A stretch of DNA of 64,000 bases from the NCBI GenBank assembly GCA_964007475.1, contig OZ023274.1:53153678-53217677 (forward strand). The letters run 5' to 3'. This DNA comes from Hybos culiciformis (taxonomy: Eukaryota > Arthropoda > Insecta > Diptera > Hybotidae). The notes beneath the pieces were generated by a model, which was not told where the DNA came from, did no database searches, and saw only the letters and a list, made by a program, of their open reading frames with translations. The position numbers and the translations under genes are program-made. Shown one piece after another: positions 37,887 through 48,900 of the stretch; within the stretch, counting starts at the first letter, position 1, and every line of letters begins with the position of its first letter.

Positions 37887-39740
37887 TTAATCATAATATA
37901 AAGAATGATTTTGAAATTGAATAATCTCATTCTGATGATGTTGTAGTTGCTCTTCTTCCTGTTGCTGTATATTTTGTTTCTTTCTTGATGATTTTTTCGT
38001 TGTAACTGGTTTTTTTGGTGGTCGAGGAGTTTCCAATTGCTTTTGAATTTCTTTTGCTTTCATAACTTGTTCTCTAAAACTATCTAAATTTAGAATTGTT
38101 GATGAAATAGCGCCTCCAGCTTCTCGTAACGAGGCTATTAAGGATTTTTGTTGCTCTTCAAGCGATAAATCAGTTTTTATAAGTTCAGCAAGTATTTTTG
38201 AAACTTTTGAAGTAAGTGGTCTTCTTCTAATTGGAACATTGGGATCACGAGATTTTTTCACCAGAGTCCCTTTTTTATGACCATCTAGATGTTTAAGTAG
38301 ATTAGCATTAGTCACAAATTTATTACCACACAATGGACAAAGAAAATCTTTAACTCCTGAATGTGTACGTAAATGACATTCAAGAGTTTTTTTTCTAGAG
38401 AATTTTGCTGGACATAAATTACATAAAAATGGTCGATCTTTGCTATGTTTAATTAGATGACTGGCTAAGTGATGTTTATAGAAAAATGCTTTATCGCATT
38501 GATCACATTTAAATGTTCGATTGTTATCATGACGGCGTTTATGTTCTTGCAACATAGTTTTTGAATAAAAATCTTTTTCACAAATATCACACATAAAAGG
38601 TTTCTCATTTGTATGAACCATTCGTAAATGCAATTGTAATTTTGTTCCTAAAAATTAAAAAAATAAAATTAAATTTTTTGTAAAAAACAAGGAATGGAAA
38701 TTGCAATATTTACCATTAGCGAACTCCTTTTCACAAGTTTTGCAGGAATACATAAAATCACCCAAATGATATCTGATATGAGAAATTAAAACCCATTTCC
38801 TTGCAAATTCTTTTGAGCAAATTATACAAACAAATGGTTTGTTACCTAAATGAGTGTCCATATGTTCTCTATAACTAACAATTTTTTTCAATTCTATTGA
38901 GAAAAAATAAAGTTAAAGTAAAGAGAATTAAGTTGCTTTCTTTTAAAAAAAAAAAATAATTTCTATAAGGATTTTAAATACATTAGAAAGTATTTACCGG
39001 TGCCATCATTAAAGCAAATAGTCAACAAATAAATTTTTTTTTTCTAACCTAAACACAAAGCTTCACCAAATGGTGATCTCTGCTAGCTAAGTGACTTGGC
39101 GAAACTAATAGATAGACCGTATCTCACACAATTTTTGGGATTTATTTTTTAATTAATATTTATTATTAAAAGTTGATTACTTTTTCCACAAATTTCACAT
39201 GGAAAAACATTTAAATGATGTTGTTCATGCTTCCTTAATATGCTTCGTTTTTCGTAAGCTTTTGTGCAAGTCCTACAATGCCAAAGACCATCATCAGCAA
39301 TTTTCAATTCATTTCCCCTAAAATAGTAAAATTAAACAATATTAAAAAAATAAAGGTAACTAGGAACCTAAACATTATTGAGTTCGGATTTTAACCATCA
39401 AAGAACTACTTAGGTAGCTAACTTACTTATGAAACTCTTCCACTGAAATTTGTTTAAATTCTTTTTGTGGAGCATAATTTGGATTCTCTTTAGAGCAATA
39501 ATGTGCTATAAATAGTGGGACGGATTCTGCAATAAAATCACATTTTTTGCAATATATTATGAATGTATTATTTTTATTTGAATAAAAAATTTTTGCCGAT
39601 TGCAAAATATCTTCTTCGGTTGCATTTGGATCTTCGGGTAAAATTTCTCTTTTTCCATGTAATGAAGAAATTGTTGAAATCTGAGATTCCGATGAATCAG
39701 AATCATTACTAGAGATTTTGGAATTTTCAATTTTCTTCAT
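37887..39740 (-). CDS. C2H2 zinc-finger protein Z4, second tandem paralogue
   Basis: Four exons (39427-39740, 39181-39317, 38714-38893, 37887-38647) join to 463 residues. The same plan as Z3 applies: N-terminal element (AKIFYSNKNNTFIIYCKKC, then LFIAHYCSKENPNY), eight C2H2 fingers and the shared C-terminal block (VSKILAELIKTDLSLEEQQ, then GGAISSTILNLDSFREQV). Exon 1 is much shorter than in Z3 and Z5, losing most of the low-complexity leader. Finger linkers are less canonical, and the protein looks more diverged than Z5. Start ATG at 39740 is the first in frame and is close to the conserved block; upstream sequence was not proven non-coding. Confidence 0.9.
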
Positions 39741-40567
39741 ATTTTCTGCTGTGATTGGATTTATTGTTGTTGTTGCTTAGCTTAGCTTAGCTATTCTCTA
39801 TTCAATACTTTTGATTTCGATCCAATTGCAAAATTGTTATTATTGTCAATAATTTTTTATTTCATGCATTTTTGACATTAAAAAAAAAATTATGTTGAAA
39901 ATCAATGTGTTTTTAGGAAGTTTTTAGTATTACTAAAGTGAACATAGTTTTTCTTCGTCTAGCCAATTCTTTTTTAAATTGCTGAATCTTCTTGAAATCT
40001 TGGAGTTAAATCAAAACATTTTTCTTTTCTCAAATATAGCAAAAAAAAATTGCAGAATAAAATTATTTGATTTCTTTTTTGACGTCTTTTTTTTTAAGTG
40101 TTACCAGTGGAGATTTTTTTTATTATTGATTTGTTTTGTTTAAAACGTTCTAAAATTCAAAGTTCTGTACCCTTTTTTAAGTGCTTTACCTGTGCTCCTG
40201 AAATAATAAAAAAGGATGATGAAAGAAATTAAATGAAAGAAACTATTAAATAATTAGCTAATAAACTAATAAAATAAACTCATTTTGAAATCAATATTTA
40301 TGAATACGATAAAATAACAATGTGGAAAAGATTTTTAATAATTTAATAATTTCTAATACTTAATAATATGAAATATGTTGGTTGGTTATTATTCTCAAAC
40401 GAAATTTTGAAGTCAGATTTCAAGTAGGTATCACTGTAAAAAAATATATAGGTACAAGAAATACAATAATTAATATTTATGATATTTTTATATACTATTT
40501 TAAATTTTAACTTAATACATATACTTATCTTAATATGTAAATAAAATTTACTCTAAAAATTTTTTTT
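39741..40567. other. Spacer between Z4 and Z5
   Basis: It contains the Z4 5' side and Z5 3' side. A short CTTAGCTTAGCTTAGCT run lies at about 39775-39791. No gene or transposon is seen. Confidence 0.5.
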
Positions 40568-42895
40568 TTAAATATTATTAAAAAAGAATGGCGGTGGTAC
40601 CACTGTTGGCGACTGTTGTTGATGTTGAAAACTAATTTGATCTGAATGTAATTGATGTTGCTGTTCTAATTGTAATTGCTCCTGACGCTGTTTCTTTTTT
40701 GTTAATTTTTTCGTTGGTCGTGGTGTTTCCAATCGCTTTTGAGCTTGTTTTACTTTCATAACTTGTTCTCTAAATGTGTCAATATTTAAAACACTTGCAG
40801 AAATAGCACCACCACTTTCCTGAAGAGTGGCAATTAAATGTTTTTGTTGTTCCTCTAATGTCATATTAGTTTTTACAAGTTCTGCCAATATTTTCGACAC
40901 CTTTGACGTAATAGGCCTTTTTTTCACGGGTGCATTAGGATCACGACTTTTCTTCAACAGCGTACCTTTCGCATGACATTTCAAATGTTTAGTTAAATTT
41001 TCATTTACTGCAAAACCTTTACCACACAGCGGACATAGAAAGTCCTTAATACCAGAATGTGTTTTGAGATGAGCTTCAAGGGTTTTTTTTCGAGGGAATG
41101 TGGCGGGACATAATTCGCATGCAAACGGCCTCTCCCCAGTGTGTGTAATAAAGTGTCGTGTTAGTTGTTGTTTATCAAAGAACGCTTTGTCACATTGATC
41201 ACATTTATATTTTCGAATATTATAATGCCGTTTCTTATGTTGAGTAACCAATTGATTTGAATAAAAATGTTTACCACAAATATCACACATGTAAGGTTTT
41301 TCTTTGGTGTGAACCATTCGGAGATGAAGTTTTACTTTAGCTCCTGCAACAGTTTTAAGAAAAAATTGATATATATATATCATATTTATAGAAAAAAATT
41401 TGGTTTTCTTTATATTCACCATTAACAAATTCTTTTCCACATTTTTCACATGAATAACGTTTATCGCCAAGATGACAACGAATATGAGAAATTAAAGCCC
41501 ATTTCCTGGCAAAATTCATTTTACAAATAACACAAAGATATGGCTTATTACCTAAATGAGTATTCATATGTTCCCTGAAACTCACAATAGATTTGAGACC
41601 TGAAACAGAAAAATAAAGTTCAGGTACTGATTTGAGATTTAGTTTTAAAACTAGTAAACATTTCTGACAATTAATGAAGTCATGAAATTTAATTAGAATA
41701 TTTTTAAATTCAATTTTGTGTACAAGTTTTTTTTAAATTTATTCTTATTGAATTTCACAACTTTATTAGTAAGTGTTTGAATCTTGACATTTTTTACATT
41801 TTAATATTAATATTAACGAAGATTCGGAATTAGACATATTTCAGCATCACACAAATCATGACCGAGTAAAATTAAAATTAACTTTTCTTACTTTTTCCGC
41901 ATATTTCACAAGGGAAAACATTTAAATGAGCTTGTTCATGTTTTCTTAATATACTTCGTTTCTCATATTTTTTATTACACATTCGACAATGCCATAGTCC
42001 ATCAGCACCAATTGACAATTCGCCGTCAAATCTGCAAAAGTAGTTAGTTTCAATTCAAATATTATTTAGGGTATAGGTAGTATAGAAGAAAAAAATTTTA
42101 GAAAATACAAAATAATAAAACGGTTGTTTGTAGTCAGGTACTTAATTTTGTCGAAATATTTTTTTTTTGTTAATTTCACACTAAATACGGACCATTTCTT
42201 ACGGTCTACAAAACTTTTTTGTAGAATTAAAATTATAATTTTCTAAAATTTTGTGTGAAAGACTTTGTTGGTGGTCTTAGGTTTAAGAGAATAAGAAGTC
42301 CTAACTACCATAATTTTTATACTACTTAATATAAATATACGTAAAGAAACCCATCATTACAAAAATATTATTCTAGCTACAGAATTGATAATGGCACATA
42401 CTTGTTACAATCTTCAACTGATAATTGGACAAATTCCTGTTTCGGAACATAATTTGGATTTTCCTTGGAACAATAGTGGCCAATGAATAATGGAACTGAT
42501 TCAAAACTGCTCTCACAATTTTCGCAATGAATCAAGAATGTGTCATTTTTTGTTGAATAAAAAATTTTCGCCGACTGTAGAATATCATTTTCAGCATCCG
42601 TTGCACTTAATTCATTTTCAGGTTTTACCATTGAATCCAATTCTAAACTGGTGGTCAATGAATTATTATTACCATTGAGATTCTTTTCTAATGCAGCTAA
42701 CTCTGTAATTTGAAATTTTTTTGTGTCAATATCCGATTGATAATTATTATTGAAGACATTCGTTGTTGTTGTCGTCGTTGTTGTCGAAGCAGAAATTGAT
42801 GAATTCCCAAATATTTCCAAATCTGTTTCACATTTGAATTTGACTTGCAAATAATTATCGTTAGTTGTTGTAATTCCATTTCTGTCAGTAACCAT
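40568..42895 (-). CDS. C2H2 zinc-finger protein Z5, third tandem paralogue
   Basis: Four exons (42402-42895, 41892-42031, 41420-41599, 40568-41343) join to 529 residues. It shares with Z3 the start MVTDxN, a Thr-rich leader, the N-terminal element (AKIFYSTKNDTFLIHCENC, then LFIGHYCSKENPNY), eight fingers (first CRMCNKKYEKRSILRKH, last CPLCGKGFAVNENLTKH), the C-terminal block (VSKILAELVKTNMTLEEQQ) and a Gln/His-rich tail. It resembles Z3 in the leader and Z4 in the C-terminal block, so it may be closest to the ancestral form. Its 5' end faces Z6, and the intervening DNA carries inserted elements. Confidence 0.91.
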
Positions 42896-43131
42896 TGATT
42901 TTATTTAATTATTTTTTAATATAAATTTTTGATAAAAATATTTTTTTTTTCGAATTTATTGAATTTTGGTTTAGTTGAGATTGAGTGAGATTATTGTTGA
43001 CATTGAGTGTATTTTATTATTTTTTTTTGAGTTAAAGTTGAATAAATAATAAGTTATTTAATTTTAATTTGGACGACGAAGTTGACGAATTTCATTGAAA
43101 TATTATAAATATCATTTAACAGCTCACTACC

Positions 43132-43435
43132 AGACGCCGACGCGATGACATTTTTAGTCGATGCACCTTATCAGCGAAATTTTAAATTTTTTGGGGCTAC
43201 TGCTAAAAAAAATTCATTGCTCGCTGCTGCGTCGCTAATAATCGGTAAAAAAAAAAAAACCGTTAAAAAAAACGAAAAAAAAAAATAATTTTCGTTGCTG
43301 CTTCGTTTTTTTTTTTTTTTAAACTTCTATCACTGCTAGCGATCGCTTTCACCTAAAAATTTGTCGCTGCTGCTAGTCCAACAAACGTCGCTGCATTCCT
43401 TGCGGTCGCTGAAAATCTATGATCGCGTCGTGTCT
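43132..43435. mobile_element. Short transposon with 10-bp target duplications
   Basis: The element is flanked by GCTCACTACC on both sides (43122-43131 and 43436-43445). Ends are AGACGCCGACGCGATGA and, in reverse complement, AGACACGACGCGATCAT. The interior has TCGCTGCTGC-like repeats and long T and A runs. A 9-10 bp duplication is compatible with Mutator-like elements. It lies ~240 bp upstream of the Z5 start codon. Confidence 0.82.
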
Positions 43436-43445
43436 GCTCACTACC

Positions 43446-44952
43446 CCAGTTGGCCTTTTGAGACCGATTTTAAAAAGATCGAAACTTAGACCGATTATTT
43501 TTCAATCTTTTTTTTTTATTTTAAGATTGATTTGCCTAAAATCGATAAAGACCGTTTTTAATCGATTTTTTTTCAGTTTATTTTTTTAATTATAGACTTG
43601 TGGTTTTTTTTATTCTAATAATGAAATAATTATCTTTTTCTCTTTCTAATTTGTCATTTGTTTTAGTTTCTTATTCAAAACGTATAAGTTTATTTCTTAT
43701 TTTAAATATTAAAATAATATTAATAAAAAAAAGAATAAGGAGATTATTTAAAAAAAAAAATAAAAAAAAAATAAGCAAATTATTGAAAAAAAATTTAATC
43801 AGGAAATATAGGTAATCTAAAAAAAATCTAAATATTTTAATAGTGTAAATTAAATCATCATGTTGAGGTTAGGCTATTATTATTAATTTTTTCCACACCG
43901 TTTTTAAAATAATAATCAAATTATTGAAAAATAAAAAATTAATCAGTAAATATAGGTATTATAAAAAAATCAAAATATTTAATTGTGTAAAATCAATCAT
44001 CATGTTGAGGTTAAGTTATTATTATTAATTTTTTCAACAATTTTTACTACCGATTTTTCAACAATCTTCTACTATCGATCTTTCATAAATGTTTTACTTC
44101 CGATTTTTTATCAATCTTTTACTACCGATTTTTCATCAATACTTCATTAATTCGCAATGTGATAAACTATTTTCACCAATTTTTCTATACTGTTCGTTAA
44201 TTTTCATTTAATTTTATAAAATAATTATTTCTAAATATTTTCAGAAAATGAAAAATAAAACGCAAAGAAGTGAAGGGAGTGAAGGGCAAACATTCTTTTA
44301 AGAATTTAAACTTTGTCCGTAGCTGCTTATTTGGTAATTTAACCTTTTTAACGTTTCCAAAATATTTAATAACTAACATTCATAAATTCTTTTAGATTCC
44401 ATCAAAAGAACGAATTATGGGGAACGAGATATTGAAGAAGAATTTGAAAAAAGTTCTATTCCGCCAAACAAAAATTTAATAATGCCATATGGATGGCAAA
44501 AAAAAAAAGTAATTGTATTGTTTTGAAATAATTTTATTAATATTTTAATATATATTAAATAAAAATATATTTAAAAATAGAGTATGCCTTTTTATTACCG
44601 ATAACTTGTCGGTTAGGAAAACCTATTTAATATCGTTTCAATAAATCTATAACTTGCCGATTAAGAAAATACAATAAATATCGTTTTTATAATTCGATAA
44701 CTTGCCGATCAGGAAAACCGATTTAATATCGTTTTCAATATCGGATTCAAATCGATTATGAAATCGATTTATCTGCAAAACCGATTTTTGTTCGTAATGA
44801 ATCCGACAATCGGATCGATCTAAATGGTGACAAAATGTATGAAGAGAAGATCGATAAAATGTATGAAGAAACGATTAAAAAAATCGATTTATCAATCTCA
44901 AAATATCGATTAATTATTAATAAATAATCGAACTCTGGCTAATTGGGACATC
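43446..44952. repeat. Repeat-rich block, probable old inverted-repeat element
   Basis: The ends are weakly inverted (CCAGTTGGCC on the left; in reverse complement CCAATTAGCC on the right). Inside are a ~144-bp direct duplication (about 43780-44040, landmark ATCATCATGTTGAGGTTA), a run of ~28-bp units containing TCTTTTACTACCGATTTTTC (about 44030-44150) and three ~55-bp units containing CGATAACTTGCCGATCAGG (about 44595-44760). No transposase is recognisable. Confidence 0.6.
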
Positions 44953-45076
44953 ACAGGCTAACACATCAAATTAATTCCTTTAATTTAATTCTCTTGATCC
45001 AATTTTCAGTTTAAAAATCTTTTCGGTACAAAAATTATATTTTTGTAGTTGCTGTGTTTATGTTTATGTTTCATAA

Positions 45077-45572
45077 AGGTCGGTATTCAACTGAAGATAA
45101 AGTACAAGATAAATTTTATCTTGAAAAGGAACATTATTGAGTGAGATAAAAATTGACTACCTAAACAATTTTATTTTTAATTTATTTACCTCCCAACTTT
45201 CATCCATTTTATTTAATTAATTTTACCAATATTATTTTATTTTATTAAATTGAATTAAACTATTATTTTAATTTTAATATTATTTTAGTTTTCTGATTTT
45301 TGTTTGTTTTCTTCAAACAACAAACGTCAAATTCTTTTTACACGACCTAATGTCACAATTTGTCTTGAAAAGAATGTTCAAAACATTCTTTGCAAGATAA
45401 ATTTTTGAAATAAAATTTATTTGAGTGAAAATATTTTCATACAATTTTTACTCAGATAAATTTCCATTTATCTTCAGTTGAGTACCGATAATTTAAATTC
45501 ACTCAACTAAAATTTATCTCAGGTAAAATTTTATATGAAAAAGTTGATTTTATCTCTAGTTGAATACCGGCC
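45077..45572. mobile_element. Non-autonomous TTAA-type element (copy 2)
   Basis: It starts AGGTCGGTATTCAACTGAAG and ends GTTGAATACCGGCC followed by TTAA. The left flank is ATAA, probably a mutated TTAA. It is about 150 bp shorter than the copy at 18224-18872, with the loss in the left-centre, and otherwise closely similar. It lies ~340 bp upstream of the Z6 start codon. Confidence 0.8.
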
Positions 45573-45916
45573 TTAATAATTAATTAGGTACTAAAATCTT
45601 TTGAGGAAGATCCAATAAAAAAGTTAAGTGAACGGCTATATCGATGCGACTACAGTTTCTCGCTCCTTCTTCCACAGAAGCCATATTTACTTTTTTTTTG
45701 ACATTTCGTCAAAAGAAAAATATATTTTCTGGAAAAAGCCAACTAATTTTATTGAAAAAGAAAAAAATTAAAAATAAATAATTAATTTTTTGTTTATAAA
45801 TAAATTAAAATTAAAAAAAAATGAAAAACAATCTGTAATTAAAATAAAAATAATTTTTAAGTTTTATAAAAATAAAATCGTGTTAGAAATTTGTAGGCAA
45901 AAACAAAAAAAAAAAA

Positions 45917-48900
45917 ATGAGTTCCTTTCAAGATTGTTTAATGGAACCGCCTACGGCAACGTCGATGATCCATCAACATCATCAGTCATCATCATCATCA
46001 TCGCCACCATCTTCTTCAATTTCAGCATCCATTTCAACTGAGGACTCTCAACAATCTGTGAATTCAATTTATGAATTGCCATTAAGTATTGGTGAACCTC
46101 CTCAGCAGACACAGATTTCTATTGATGAATCAGCCGAAAATCGATCTACTGCTGTACTAATATCAAATGAATCAAATGAAGCGGTAAATGAGTCTGTACC
46201 AATAAACTCATCAAATGAAGAAAAATTATCAATGGTAGACGGAAAATTCCATCAAAAACAACAAAATGATTATGTGACGAATAGAAAGTCCAATGACACA
46301 TTAGACCAGACCACATCTACCGTCGCAACAAATGAATCACAGCCAAATGATGATAATATTATTCAAGAAGGAAAAATATTCAGTGGTAAATTTCGTGAAA
46401 AATGTGCTGAAATTTTCATTGAAAATGGTATTTATTCGATTAATTGTGAATTTTGTACAAAAATTTTTCAAAATTTAGTTGAATTTTCATGTCATATGTT
46501 GGAAAATCATTTGAAAATGCCTCCAATAATGTCAGAAGAAGAAGAATTAGAGACAAAGTTAAGTTTTAATGATCAAGCTGAATTAAAAGAGATTTTACGT
46601 AGAAAACTACCTCAAACATTAAATTTATTGAAATTAAAAAAAATTCCTGAATTTAATGAGAACAATAATGTGAAATTAATTGAAAAATCACGAATTGGGA
46701 CTTTATTACTGCCACCACCGTCATCGTTATTAACAGAGTCGTCGCTGCAAACATCATCACCACAGTCCTCGTCGCTGATAACACCGTCCTCGCTGATTAC
46801 GTCGTCAGCGCCATCAACACTTCAAAAACAACCGATAGTTAAAAAATTCATCGAAGTGAGAAAGTTTTCTGAAATGCAAAAAATTCCAGATACTACTGAT
46901 AAAAATGAATCAATATTAATTGATAGCGGCGATGATGATGATGGCAATATTGAAAATATTTCATGTGAAGTAGATGCTGGATTATTTTTTAATTATGATG
47001 ACAATTCCATAGACTTTAAATATAATTACAATAATATGAGTTATCAAAATATTCAGCAGCAAGAACAGCAAAAACAACAAAATAATCAACAGACACAAGT
47101 GCAATCACGACGTTCATTTGCAGGCGATTATAATTATCTTCAATCAGGTTAGTGAATATTAAGTGATAAAACATATATTTGATGTATAACCCGTAAAATT
47201 TAATCATGATTTTGTTTCAAAGAGCTAAAGATAAAAATCACCATTCTTTTTTCGAGTTGATTTGTTTTGATGACAGTGTTATTGATTTGAAAAGATGAAT
47301 TTTATTTACGCTCTTTAATCGCTTTATAATAATTTTTGAATCACACATACAACCAATGATTAAAGGATATTAAAAAGATAGTGTAGTAGTCTTAATCAAT
47401 GATACAACGTTCGTAGAGTAATATCATAAATTATTTGTATTTTGTAAAAGGGACAAAGTAAAAATTCAAATGGGTCATAAAATCAATTCATTTCATGTCT
47501 CTCCGATAAAATCCACAGATTTCATGTCTCTCAGTTGATTTCATCTTGACATTTAGACAAATCCATCTTTACTTTCTTGTTTGTTTGATCTTAGAAATTT
47601 CTACAACATAAGTTCACAATTGAACAATCAAAAAATATAAATAAAAAAATTATACTATTGATCGCAGGTATATAAAATTGAAAAAAATTGTATTAAATTA
47701 AATAAAATTTCTCATAAATTAAAAAAAAAAAAAAAATGATGCATAAATATTCACATTTAAGGGCTTCAATTTAGTAGAGAATTTTTTTTTCTGTCTAATG
47801 TCGCTAACTAGTTTTTTTTTTTAAGGTATTGTGAAAACAGAGAAACAAAAAAAACAACAAAATTATGAAATTTCTTAGACAAAAATGAATTAATTTTTAA
47901 TTTGTTTGAATATATATTTTTTTTTTTCAAAAAAGTAGGTCAAAGATTACAACAGCATAAAAAATTTAACGTACAACGAAAAAAAAAAATCTTTTGAGGC
48001 GTGAACACTAACGTTAACTTTCTTGGTTGAAAAAAAAAAAAAAAAAACAAAACAAAATTTCAAAGCAATAAACAAAAATTACGCGAACATAGTAGAGAGA
48101 TAAAATAGTGAAAAATTAAAGTTAAAAAGGTGCCAGGTGCAATGTTTGTATGTTTATATTTCATATGTAACGTGTGTAAATAATAAATAAAAAATTATTT
48201 ATTTTATCTGCCCATATAATATTTTTTTTTTTTTTAGAAAGTTTTTAGAGTTTTTTTTATTTTATTTTTTCCTTCTTAAGCATTACCTATTTTTTTTTTT
48301 TTACGTTGATGGTATACTATAAGTACCCACTATTTAAAAAGAAACAATTTTTGATGAAATTTTTGAAAATAAACAAATTTTTTATATGTACTACAATAGT
48401 TCTATTTACAGAGAGGCACATAATTAAGATTTCTAGGGTAAACGTGTTACTTAGATTTGCAAGTTAAGAGCCCTCAATGTGAAAAATTGCAAAAAATTGG
48501 TCTTAGTTTGGCTTTGATTGTAGGGTTACTACAATCTAGACTGAAGTGATTTTTTGATATGTTAGAGAGTATATAACTGGCTCCAGGGTAGGTGAGGCGG
48601 ATTTTTTAAATTTTGAGTTATTTGGCCCAAATGAGCCTTTAAAAAAATTGAACATATTTGCTTGGATTCTGAAGTAAAGGAAAAAGATAATAAAAAATCT
48701 CAAACGCAGAAATAAAGCTAAAATACCACTCTCCAGGGCTGGTGACGTGAAATTTTGAATTTCTTTAATTTGCTAAACAATTTTTGTCGCATTTTTCACG
48801 ACCGTTTATTTTCTGTAAAATAAAACAAAAAAAACTGCAAAAATAGTAAACAGAAATAGAAAACAGAATTTCACATGGAGGGCTCTTAATAATAATAGTT

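Larger units (their letters stand above)
42896..45916. other. Divergent intergenic region between Z5 and Z6
   Basis: This 3-kb stretch should contain both promoters but is largely inserted material: an element with 10-bp duplications (43132-43435), a repeat-rich block (43446-44952) and a TTAA-type element (45077-45572). A short open frame near 44396-44530 (DSIKRTNYGERDIEEEF) has no identified family. Confidence 0.55.

Noticed and set aside
44396..44530. Short plus-strand frame DSIKRTNYGERDIEEEFEKS as an exon
   Set aside because: No family was recognised, and it is embedded in a repeat block; too short to claim as a gene.
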